This document shows positions 12,234 to 22,239 of a stretch of DNA of 64,000 nt, in pieces. Position 1 is the first letter of the stretch. Each line of letters starts with the position of its first letter. The stretch is from Hofstenia miamia (Eukaryota > Xenacoelomorpha > Acoela). The notes beneath the pieces are model-generated. The model saw nothing but the letters and a program-made list of their open reading frames with translations. It searched no databases and was not told where the DNA came from. The position numbers were made by a program, and so were the translations under genes. Where the stretch lies: NCBI GenBank assembly GCA_004352715.1, contig SCFE01000002.1, positions 4,341,642-4,405,641 on the forward strand. The letters run 5' to 3'.

Positions 12234-13514
12234 AGGGTCTGTCTCACTTCCCCCAAACTCATTTCTTCCAAGTCTGATGTGACAAAATATTAAATACCAT
12301 TAGAGACACAATTTCAATGAAATTGTAATTATATATTTGAATAAATATATATATATTTCTTTAAACTTCATTTTGATTAGTTTTCTATGTAGTGAAGATT
12401 CCTGAAATACAGAATTACAAGTAAATATATGTAAATATGTTCTATAATTATAAATGTTGAAGTTTGCCATTTGCATTTAGTAAACATTGAAAATCTGTTT
12501 AGATTTAAAATTTAATTATGTTCATTATTTTTGTAGTTTGTACTTTATTATAATAGGTAATAATTTTTTCACATTCATTTGTTATTTGTGTGCTAATTTT
12601 TTATTATATATCTGATACATTTCTTGTTCAGCTAGTATTTGTTGTTTTTGCTGGCAGACTATTCTATTCCTTTTAGCAGTAATAAAGCATTGTTTTAACT
12701 TTGAAAATGTTGAATGTAATTTTTTTATATGTATTTTACTAGAATGTAAAATTAGCCTGGCAACAATGAGTGGGAGTCAGCTCTCTCATGACATCCCTGC
12801 ATTAAAAGCAGTTAATACTTGAGTATATTACTCAGGGGGGACCAGGAATCTGGAAAAATTGTAATAATTCATCACATTGGTTTGCTATTTACAAATACAA
12901 TACAGAAATTTTATCATCCAGATGTTAAACAAATCGCTAATGTTTTTAATTATTATTTGATACTGATATGCCTGCAGGTATATTATTCCAAATTTTTGTT
13001 TACAAAAATAAAGGAGTGAAGCATTTCAAAAAGCAGATCTGACAGGATTTAAACCTGTAATTTCCATATTAGAAATGGTTGTGTTGTCTTGCACTATGAA
13101 TCTGTAAAATGCTTTATAGAAATAGATAAGCTACTTGAAATTATTCTAAGGTAAATATGACACAAAACAAATTAGCATTTATATATTAGCTACAAATTAT
13201 GAAAGTACACAGCACAAGGCATGCCAACACAATTCTTTAATCATCAGGTTAGATCTAAACAGTGTCAGGGGTACTGTGCATAATATGTAAACAGTCAATT
13301 CTTATAATTATAGCACATATTTACATTTATTTACTTGTAATTCTGTATTTCAGTAATCTTAACTACATAAAAAACTAATCAAAATAAAGTTTAAATAAAT
13401 ATCTATATTTATTCAAATATATAATTACAATTTCAAATTGTGTCTCTAATGGTATTTAATATTTTGTGAGGTCAGACTTGGGGGAAATGAGTTTGGGGGA
13501 AGTGAGACAGACCT
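12234..13514. mobile_element. Non-autonomous DNA transposon with ~200-bp inverted ends
   Basis: The left end starts AGGGTCTGTCTCACTTCC; the right end, reversed, starts AGGTCTGTCTCACTTCC. The two arms (about 12234-12440 and 13313-13514) match over about 200 bp with scattered differences, including the segment AAATACCATTAGAGACACAA. The flanks GAGCAATT (12226-12233) and GAGCAATC (13515-13522) look like an 8-bp target duplication with one mutation. An uninterrupted GAGCAATCACA also occurs at the equivalent place in the LTR at 20349-21268. The 870-bp interior has no transposase. An 8-bp duplication would fit hAT- or P-like mobilisation; the family is unassigned. Confidence 0.8.
13033..13104 (-). 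other. tRNA-like fold (weak)
   Basis: The minus strand reads, 5' to 3', an AGATTC half-acceptor, a GTG/CAC D-stem, a CCAT-TTCTAAT-ATGG anticodon arm, a perfect ACAGG-TTTAAAT-CCTGT T-arm with an RNA polymerase III B-box-like core, and AGATCT(G) to close. Five acceptor pairs form and two do not. The implied anticodon would be CUA. It lies in the non-coding centre of a transposon. A tRNA-derived fragment is possible; chance is a serious alternative. Confidence 0.2.
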
Positions 13515-13718
13515 GAGCAATCACATGTACTTTGAAATGAGGGGACAAATAATATTTCTATCAAATAACTACACTAAAAAATGTGTAGAAATTGACTTAA
13601 AGAAATTGATACAAATTGCCAGCATCTAATCATCAAATAAGGACGTCAACAAGATGTAACACTATTTTCAGAGTGCCAAATAATAAAATGAAAAAATAGG
13701 GCCCCAAGTGACTCTACA

Positions 13719-14539
13719 AGATGACTTGAGTAAGTGTAAGATTTTATCAAGTTTTTGTAAGTGATCTTGTATGGTTTTCAAAGCTATTAAATGTAGGCTG
13801 CAATTCCTTTCTCTAATTTGTAATACTTTGGTGACATATTGTTGGAATGTCATTTAGAGCCACTTGAATAAGCCATGAGGAGTTATAAAGGCGGTTTTTT
13901 TGATGTCATATTTACACATTGGCACTTGCCAACAGGCTTTACATAAGTCAAGCATTGTGAAAAATGAATTCTGACATGAAGTGTATAGTATTTGAACAAT
14001 TTGAGTAAGGGATAAGTGTCTTTTTTGGTAATATTATTAAGTTTGTGGAAATCTATGCAAAATCTGTATTTGTCGTTTTGTTAAATGAATACTGTTGGAG
14101 ATGCATAAGAGCTTTTTGATGGCTGGATAATGCCATTATTTAGGAAATCTGTGATGATCTTAGAATATTCCTGTTTTAGGTTTTTTGTCACAGGGCAGAC
14201 TGGTTGATGAATCTGTGTGTTGTTTACTATTTCTATGCAGTGTTCTTCTCTGATGGCTTTCCCTTTGCTGATGGCATTGAAGTTGAATATTGTTTTATGT
14301 TTTTGTTTAGGGAGTCTGCTAAAGAGCCACTTAAGTGAGGGTCTGTCAGTAGGTGATGTAATCAATAAAATAGGTTTTGGCTTTTTCTGCACAACAGTGA
14401 TTACTGGTGAAGCATAGATTTTGATGTTTTCTGGTGTAATAGTGATCAACTTGTTACTTTTGTTTAGTATTGCCATAGTATAGGTATCATTTCTGCATTG
14501 TAGTATTGATGCTAATACTACTATTTTTTTAGAATTCAT
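13719..14539 (-). pseudogene. Ty3/gypsy pol: protease-RT linker and RT palm
   Basis: The open part (14081-14539, 152 codons) ends with the RT entry: HQPVCPVTKNLKQEYSKI, then FLNNGIIQPSKSSYASP. Below 14081 frameshifts follow, but the fingers/palm remain readable: YRFCIDFHKLNNITKKDTYP, and TPHG-like and FQQYVTKVLQ segments. The YxDD box region is disrupted. Gypsy RTs are about 250 residues with this exact order. The frame is cut at 13718 by an LTR-like repeat and resumes at 11467. Inactive. Confidence 0.85.
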
Positions 14540-15123
14540 GCCCTATTGTTGGTTTATGACAATGTTGGTAGTTATGGGCAGGTCACTAGTAAGAGTGATG
14601 AAACACCAACTGAGGGTTCTATTTTTTCTGTTTCTAAAAGACGTAACAATATTGTGTGCAACTTGATAGTTTACAGGTGGGTTGTTATATTTTTATTATC
14701 CAGATTGATGGTTATGGTCTTATTCATGAAGTTGAATGATGTTTTTCAGGGAAGTGCTTTCCTAAAATCAATTTATATGGTAGGGTATGGTTAGTGGTAT
14801 CAACCACAAGACAGTTGTGATTAAATTTGTTGTTATCAATTATGAATTCAAGGTGTTGTGATTAAATTTGTTGTTATCAATTATGAATTCAAGGTTATCT
14901 ATTTTCCCTTTAGTGTTGAGATAATCACTAGAAGCATTGACTAATCTATGGTTGTGTGATGTGATGGTATCTCAATGAATGCTGATTTGTTTTGCATAGG
15001 TGTCAGCTATAATCAACCCTGAAGCACTGGTATCAATGATTGCCTGCATAACTATGCCATTAATTGTAACAGGTATAGTGTTTTTCTGTAGGTCTGTTGT
15101 TACTAAAACTGTTCCTGCTCAGC
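14540..15123 (-). pseudogene. Ty3/gypsy aspartic protease remnant
   Basis: Minus translation near 15105-15000 gives PVTINGIVMQAIIDTSASGL, where IDTSAS stands for the retropepsin catalytic D-T/S-G motif (glycine changed to serine), followed by IIADTYAKQISIH. The rest to 14540 is frameshifted linker. A 41-bp perfect tandem duplication occupies 14814-14854 and 14855-14895. Position between Gag and RT matches gypsy gene order. Confidence 0.7.
14814..14895. repeat. 41-bp tandem duplication
   Basis: Two consecutive identical units beginning GTTGTGATTAAATTTG (14814 and 14855). It lies within decayed pol sequence and would shift the frame, so it is a post-insertion replication error. Confidence 0.9.
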
Positions 15124-16053
15124 TGGGAATCACAGGGTGTTAAGACTACTAATCTCAGTGCTAAGGAACTTAATGGCATGACAGAAGGTTGCTGAGATGA
15201 CCATCATAGTGAGTGACCCACATTCTAACAGAAAAACAAGAGTATCAGTATTTCACCATTGTAAAAAATAACAGTACAGATCCACCAAGCAGAACTAGAC
15301 TTCAATGATGACCAACTTGCATGGCATCACACCAGAGTGTTATCCACAAAGAAGATTTGAAACTTGCAAAAAGTGCTACCCTATATGTCTCTAGTTGTTA
15401 ATTTCTAGCTGAATAAAATTTTTCTCATTAGTTCTTATTTCTCAGCTCATGTAATGATAACAGCATGTAGTTGCCATGCATTCATGTTAGCAAGTGGCTT
15501 ATTATCATCATAGTGTTAGGTGTTATTGCATGTTAAAGTTGCAAATGATTGATAAAAATTTGTTATTCCCTAATTGTAATAGTGTAATTGTACATGTAAC
15601 TTAATGCTGTCCATGATTTGGGCTGCCTACCAGAATAGAATGGGTTGTCATCCTAAACTCAGAGGAGCAACTCATAAATTGTCACCAGAAACTTAAGCAT
15701 CTATTATGATAAGTAACATAATGCCTAAAGGGGGCTAGCAATAATAAAATGAAAAAGATCAAACACAGTTGAAGTGAGACAAAGTTTATTTGATGCTCAC
15801 TACAGGTGTCTCAAGTATTTATACAAAATTTCATAACAATTACCTGCAACTGTTTACAGAGTTACATTCATGTTTTATTATTAGAGCAATAACATGTTGC
15901 ATGAAACATAGGGGACAAAACTACACTTGAATCAGTGAATTTGAACACACATCATTGTGATGTCACTAGAAATAAAGGTGGAGCATTTAGCTCAAAATTA
16001 CAAAATCAAAATACATACAAATTAAATCAAAAGGGGCTCTGAGTGACTCAACA
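15124..16053 (-). repeat. LTR-like repeat, minus orientation
   Basis: A diverged copy: left edge TGGGAATCACAGGG, right edge GAGTGACTCAACA, length about 930 bp. Inside are an AATAAA-type signal and the CTTATTTCTCAGCTCATGTAA block shared by all copies. It separates Gag (right) from protease (left) of the minus-strand gypsy relic. No matching flanks. Confidence 0.7.
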
Positions 16054-17910
16054 ATTATAACATTCATCATTGGCTATTAGATGTATTGTAGCTTTGCAAT
16101 TTGTGCAGATATGTCTGCATTGACTGCAACAATTACAGTGGATTTTATTTAGGTTTATAGCCTTCAAGGTTTTCTTGGTGGTAGTTGGTTCAATCTTCAC
16201 TGATGTTGATGGTGTTTCACTTGACTGGATTACCTTTCTTTGTTTAGGAACATATTATTTCAATGATTCTAAGTCACTTGATTATATCTTAATAGATATC
16301 CTTTTGTATTTTTCAATTTGAAGTTTGGCCTCAATGGCTTTTTTAATAAATTTAGACAGTTTATCATTAGGGCTGCATTTTTGTTTAAATCTGCATTTTA
16401 TTTGAAGAGGCATACTGTAAGTAATGTGAGTAAATAAATCATGTGAAGAGTATTCAGTTGAAGATCTACTGAGTAAATACAGTCATTTCACTTGAAGGAT
16501 GTACTCTTTGATGTGCATATGTTGTCTTATTTAGAAGAATTTTATACTGATTGCACATGGTTGGTGCATAAAAATGATCTTAGAAATTTTGTATTAGCAT
16601 TGAATAATCTGATTTGATAATATAATCTAAAGTTAGATAATAATTAAAAGCTTTGTCTATTATAAATGTTGAACATTTAGCAAGGGCATGTTCTTAGCCT
16701 GCTTTTTCGATGGCTAAGTTTTGCTCTTATGTAAAGAGCCATTCTTTGAAAGTTGGAGAATTTCTATTGGTTTTGCCTGAAAATTTTCTAGGTGACATCT
16801 GCAATTTAAGATTTTCATCTGGAGCTATTTGTGGTAATTTAGATTTAATTAGTTTTTTGTCTGTAGTGGAATTTTCTAAGTTTATAACCTATAATTCATT
16901 ATTTCCAATTTGTTATTAATATTATCAAGTAAAGGATTAATTATAAGTGATTGAGGAAAATTTGTCCTTAGAGGTGTCAGGGTAGTTAAATCTGAAATGG
17001 TAATCAGAGAGGATTGTTGAGGAATTGTATTACTTATTGGAACAGGCAGGTGTTAAACCTGATATCCTGGAGTATTTTGTCTTGCATAGGTTCATTTGAA
17101 CTAGCTGGAGTATTTAAAAAAGTTAGGGTTAACATTTCATTTTGCTTCTAGGTGAATTTTCATTTCCCAAACTTGATTTTGTAGTGCCTTGTTTTTTGCT
17201 TTTTCAGAAATCAACCTTTCTGTTAACTGTATGTTTTGATGATTGCTTACTTTAGCTTGTTTTAATAGGTTGTTATTTTGTTCAAGAATGTCATCCAATG
17301 TTTCTACTCTTTGTTGTAGAATTTAGTTTCTTTTTTCTAGTGTCTGATTTTCTTTACAAAGGTGTTGGTTTTGTGTTTGTACTTCCTTGAGTTCAGTGTG
17401 CATTTGATTTTTTGACATTTGCAGTTTTTTATATTCATCAACAATTTGGATTTTATCAGATTCCAAAATTGTTATTTCTTGACATAGATTTTGGTTTTCC
17501 TTTTGAATCATGTCAAACTTTTTATAATTTTCAATTTGGATGTCTTCTATTATCTGTTTCAATGTGTTTATATCAGCTTCAAAGGAGTGAATTTTTTTGG
17601 ATAAATTGCTCTCTAGAGAGGGTTTTGCACTTTGAAAGGGGGTTAGACTGAGAGGTAGTAGTAACTGGTTTTTTTTTACATGTTGTTGGCATTTGCTTTC
17701 ATGTAGCAGTGCCTGAGGGGCTTGAGCAGATACAGCTTAACCAATGAGATCTTTGGTTGACTGGTTTAGGCTTTAGGTGTTATCTAAAAAATTTTTTTTG
17801 GTATGGATATTTCTCAGCAGCATGATTGTTTAGCCATGTATGTTGCTCCAACAATTATTATCAAATAGAGTTAATGGTAACATGGGAGTTAAGGTAAGGG
17901 AAGGGTGCAT
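16054..17910 (-). pseudogene. Gag-like region with coiled coil and CCHC zinc knuckle
   Basis: The 79-codon open segment at 17323-17562 is a near-continuous coiled coil rich in Gln, Glu and Lys (MKQIIEDIQIENYKKFDM onwards), and the same character continues to about 17160 across one stop. The middle part is riddled with stops. At 16096-16137 the minus strand encodes an exact C-x2-C-x4-H-x4-C zinc knuckle (C NC C SQCR H ICTN C), the nucleic-acid-binding motif of retroelement nucleocapsids, followed by the protease beyond the inserted LTR. Together these support a decayed Gag. The coiled coil alone could also be another protein. Confidence 0.65.
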
Positions 17911-18559
17911 GGCTGACCCAATACAGAGAACCTTTATAGAAATAGTTGCATAAGACAGGAGTCCTAATTCAAGTAAAGAGAGAGAGAAGCACTATAAGTT
18001 CTTGGGTGCAAAGTGTGCCTTACATGCTTGTATACTTAAATTCAGTGCTGGCCTCAGCTTGTGCAATTTAGGTGCTGCATTACATATAATTAACATACCT
18101 AAACCTGCCAAAGTGCTGTAGAAATGTTACTTGTAAAGCTGTACCTGAACAAGTCACCCTTGGCAACAATCAGATAATTTAGAAAAGCATTTTAATAAAT
18201 AACATGTGCAAAAGTAGTAAGGGTTGAGTAAAATCTATTGAAGTTTCAATAACAAATTCAAAGTATTTAAACATAAAAACAGGTGTTTGATAAACAAAAG
18301 GAACACTAAAAACATACTGTGAAACTATGAGTAAACACTAACAGGTTTCTTGTTAACATTTTACTGGTAATCAATTAGATCAAAATTACTGAGCAGCAGA
18401 TGATTCAAACATTTAAAATTGCACAGATTGTCTCCTATTCATTAAGTCAAATGAGGCAATACAAATTCATATAAATAATATTGTACAATTGATATTTAAT
18501 AAATTTGAAATACTAGTGATGAAAATGTTTGTTATGCATTGATTGATGCCACATTGGCA
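17911..18559. other. Repeat-derived spacer
   Basis: No frame of note. The segment 18470-18553 duplicates 7689-7774. The position to the right of Gag is where the leader and 5' LTR of the minus-strand gypsy relic would be, but no primer-binding site could be recognised. Confidence 0.45.
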
Positions 18560-18684
18560 CTATTACTTTTCCTTTGTGAATTAAGCTTGAAAATAAATGT
18601 ACATCACACTGAATTCACTAAATTACCAAAACAATGTAATTAAAAGAAATTAAAAATGGGCACAATTTCTCTGAGTGACTCTAC
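18560..18684 (-). repeat. LTR-like repeat fragment (leading edge only)
   Basis: Ends CTCTGAGTGACTCTACA at 18684, the family's leading edge read on the minus strand. Similarity fades within about 120 bp. It could be the remnant 5' LTR of the minus-strand relic. Confidence 0.5.
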
Positions 18685-18997
18685 ATTATTGTTGCATAAA
18701 AAATCTACAACAATAAATGTATTAAATGAGCAGAATTAGTGAAAATACATTTCTATGTTCTCTGAGTTAAAACAGTATCCATTTAATGTACCAACCTTAA
18801 AAAGTACCAAACAACCGATGTGAATGATTTTTGGCCAATTGGCTTTTATGTTTAGTACGGTTTTATTCTATAAAATTTCAAATCTCCAAATTTCTCTCAG
18901 AATGGAAAATTTCAGTAATTTGTATTGGGGAAAGGTGTCCATTAAATAACAATATCAGAGGGATTTGAGATAAATTTGGAAAATTTGCGATTTTCAA

Positions 18998-20040
18998 AGG
19001 TTCAGTCCCACTTCCCCCATGTCTGACGTCACAAAATATTAAATACCATTAGAGACACAATTTCAATGAAATTGTAATTATATATTTAAGAATGTAGTGT
19101 AGAGTCACTCAGGGATTTTTTGTTGATTTTTATTTATTCAATAAATTTTAATTCTGTTTAGTGATGTTGACATGATGTAATTAGGTTAATTTGAGTTTAG
19201 TTTACAATGCTAAATTAATGTCCCCTTGACTTTGTGCTACATAGTCTTATTGCTCAATTTAATTTGCAAGGTAAACATGGTCATATGATTTTATGTTGTA
19301 GGCAGGTAAAAATTAGTTAATTGTATAAATATGAGCAACCATGTAGGAATCATTCAATAGAGTTTATCTCATCACAATTGCATTTACTTTCTTCCTTACC
19401 TTATCTTTTGCTAATCATTATGTTGGTTATAATTATTGTGTAAGTTTCCAGCAACAATTTGGGAGTACTTCTTCAAGTACTGATGCAATGAGTAGTGATC
19501 AGACAGTAAGCAGCCGAAATTGTGGTCCAAATTAGGTTAGGTGTATTACTATGTGTAGATATAATAAACATTTCATTCAGAATGCAACATGAACATGCAC
19601 TGATAATTTATTACATTTGATGATACTATACCATTGGTTAACATGAATGCATGGTAATTACATGCTATTATTTATTGAGCTGAGAGATAAGAAAACAACT
19701 GAGATGTTTATTGTGTATTGAGCTAGATAATAAATTATGAAACAAATAGGATAGCACTGAACAATCAAGTTACAAACTTCTCTTTCCCTGGACCACACTT
19801 TGGCTGGAAGCCATATGAATTGGTCATCCTAGATGTTTTGTAAACAGTTACTCATTACATGGATGAATTACCTATGTTTTTTCTATATATTAATTTTTGA
19901 TAGAATTGGGGTGTTCTAAAGTGGACACTTTTGCAACCTTCTGCCATGACAGTGAGTTCCCTACTGCTGGCATGGTTCCCAGCCCTTGATTCTACAGTAG
20001 TGAAGTTCTATAGGTGGCTATTTTAAAGGTAAGAAAATAA
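18998..20040. mobile_element. Second, truncated copy of the inverted-end transposon, split by an LTR
   Basis: 18998-19097 matches the left arm of the transposon at 12234 (CCACTTCCCCC, ACAAAATATTAAATACCATT, GACACAATTTCAATGAAATT). After the LTR at 19098-19996 the sequence resumes GTAGTGAAG, as in the intact copy (ATGTAGTGAAGATTCC). The rest of the element is missing or too diverged. Confidence 0.6.
19098..19996 (+). repeat. Solo LTR, complete, 4-bp target duplication GTAG
   Basis: 899 bp, TGTAGAGTCACTCAGGG...CCCTTGATTCTACA. GTAG precedes (19094-19097) and follows (19997-20000), a 4-bp duplication as gypsy-type integrases make. An internal TATAAATA (19324-19331) and downstream AATAAA signals fit a U3-R-U5 layout. 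No internal retroelement region is attached. Confidence 0.85.
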
Positions 20041-20348
20041 TGGATCACATAAATTAAAATCAATATTGCCAAATAGAATTCAATATTGCCATTTCAAAAA
20101 ACAATGTTGCCACTTAAAAAATTATTATTTTTCTTTAAATTGATTTTTTGTTACAGTTCTCTTTATGTATTTTTATGTCATACTTAATAGTTTGTTCATA
20201 GAATTTGCACTGTTCAAGTTAATGTTGGAACCTGATTTTCTTATATAAAGCTGTATAATTTTGCTTATAAATAATGTAGGTTATATTGAATTTTGATCTT
20301 CTAATGCAAAATCCTATGTTTTACTTGAAATACCTCTTCAGGTAATAT

Positions 20349-21268
20349 TGTAGAATCAGGGGCTGAAAACTAGAACAGAACTGAGGAACTTAGTGTCACA
20401 TCAGAAGTTTGCAAGAGTGACCATATTGTATTGGCCCTGATTTTAGTGGTAATTAAATAGGTAGACAAAATTAGGTAATTCATACAAGTAACTTGTAACT
20501 GTTTAGAAAGGAAACATTCAGGGTGACCAATTCATATGACATCATGCCAGAGTGATTGCAGAGATGAGAAATTCACAATTCATCTGAATGGTGCTACTCT
20601 GTTTGTCTCAGCTTTTAATTTCTAGCTCAATAAACCATTCTCTGCTCTTTTCTAATCTCTCAGTTCATGTAATAATAGCATTTAATTATCATGCATTCAT
20701 GCTAGCCAACAGCATATTATCATCACAGTTTAATTTATTATAAGTGTCTGTCAATTTGAAATCAAATGAGAGGATTTATTATTTCTACACCTACCTGTAT
20801 ACTTAACCTAATGTGGTCCACAATCTGAGCTGTCTCTGTCAAGGAACAAGTTTTCATCCCAAGATCAAATGTGTAACTCCCAAATTTTGCTGGAAACCTA
20901 AGCAGTTATAATACCCATTGGGTTAGAAAAACTATAAAACCAGTAAAGAGGGAGCAAAAAGCAGTTTTGGTAACAAATCAATAAATTGCAACATCTCAAC
21001 AGTGGTTTCCTCATATTTATACAAAATAATAATAACAACCTGGCCTTTGTTTACAGATTCAAACATTCAATTTCCCTCACAAAGTTAATTGAGCAATCAC
21101 ACATTAGCACCTTTCTGACAATAATTATTAGATCGTAAGACTGCTTACGAAATTCATTAGCTAATTTTGGAGTCATAATGACGTCACCACAATCAACTTT
21201 AACAAAATTTAGCCAAGATAAATTAAAAAATTTCAAAATTTGCACCGGAGTCGCCGAGTGACTCTACA
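20349..21268 (-). repeat. Solo LTR, complete, 4-bp target duplication ATAT
   Basis: 920 bp. Plus-strand edges TGTAGAATCAGGGG and GAGTGACTCTACA; read on the minus strand it runs TGTAGAGTCACT to TGATTCTACA. ATAT flanks both sides (20345-20348 and 21269-21272). It is inserted into a 61-bp tandem repeat whose units continue at 21269-21390. This is the best reference copy for the family here. Confidence 0.85.
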
Positions 21269-21395
21269 ATATTGCCACCCGATTTTCAAGTTTAAGACAC
21301 TGTTCTTTTGTTAAATACCGCTTCAGGTAATATTGCCACCCGATTTTCAACTTTAAAACACTATTATTATGCATAATATCGCTTCAGGTAATATT
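21269..21395. repeat. 61-bp tandem repeat
   Basis: Units start ATATTGCCACCC at 21269 and 21330, with a third beginning at 21391. Each ends in CGCTTCAGGTA. Part of a unit (CTCTTCAGGTA) precedes the LTR at about 20334-20348, showing that the LTR interrupted the array. Confidence 0.85.
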
Positions 21396-22010
21396 GTGTT
21401 CCTCCAGAATTATCCATGCATTGCCTTCTGCCTGTACCTTTTTTGTTTCCACCTACTCTGGTATGCTGTCTTATCTTCTTTAACTCCTTAGTGACCCTAT
21501 AGGTTTTGCTTCTGATTCTATAGTTTCCTCCACACTACCAGTCCTTTTCCTCTTTTATGCCTTGCCATGTACAACCTATAAACATCTCAATTTAAATTGA
21601 AGGCCTCTCTGCTGCAAGTATCTTCCTTATCTCCCTGTCTAACTCCCCAAGTTCATTCTTGTTCCACCTAACTATTCTTGCCGAATATCTCAAAACTGGT
21701 ATCGCCCATGTATTAATTGTTTTTATGCAATTCTGCCCATCAATGCTGACTTCTGTAGTACCTTCCTTACTCTCCTCTTGCATTCTTTTCTTAGCCTCAT
21801 CTTCATTTCCTCATGATCTGTTGTCTATCTATTACTCATAAGTACTTGTACCCCTCTTTGATTTCATCAATCTTATCTCCCCTGCTCGTCCTTAAACCAT
21901 CCCCATCCGTACACTTACCTCTAGTCATTGTCACTGCCGCACACTTTCCTAATCCAACACTCTTACCACCTCCAACACACATCTTCAAAGCAAAGATAAA
22001 AGTTCATATC
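21396..22010 (-). mobile_element. LINE remnant, C-terminal part of reverse transcriptase
   Basis: Minus translation contains VGLGKCAAVTMTRGKCTDGD, then RGDKIDEIKEGYKYL, and in the 63-codon open part (21592-21783) CIKTINTWAIPVLRYSARIV followed by RWNKNELGELDREIRKIL. Below it come VHRLYMARHKRGKGL-type residues. This order (G-x-x-K-C, E-G-Y-K-Y-L, I-N-T-W-A-x-P-V-x-R-Y, L-D-R-x-x-R-K) is the RT thumb and post-RT region of a large invertebrate LINE group. It is frameshifted and has no RT palm or ends. Plus-strand frames over it are shadows. Confidence 0.75.
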
Positions 22011-22239
22011 AATCAGATTTGTTCTAAATTCACTCCACGCAATATCCACTTTCTTGAGATCACACCTGTATGCCACGATTCAAATCTACAAAGAAATCCC
22101 ATCATGCAGCAATTCAATCAAGTCATTCCCAGTCTATCTTCTAGTAACATATCAGTCGTTCCTGTGTTCAACCAATTTCTTTCTTCACTCACTATTCTAT
22201 TAAGCAAGGTTCATTATCATTTTTGTGCTCTTCAATTTC

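Larger units (their letters stand above)
11468..13718 (-). repeat. LTR-like repeat carrying a second transposon
   Basis: Outer edges are TGTAGAATCAC (11468) and AGTGACTCTACA (ending 13718). Removing the inserted element 12234-13514 leaves about 970 bp, the normal length of this LTR. It lies between RT palm (right) and RT thumb (left) coding of the minus-strand gypsy relic, so it is a solo insertion or a recombined copy. Flanking tetramers do not match. Confidence 0.75.

Noticed and set aside
14217-14794. Plus-strand open frames over the gypsy protease/RT region
   Set aside because: The minus strand encodes recognisable RT and protease motifs; the plus frames are shadows with no known motif.
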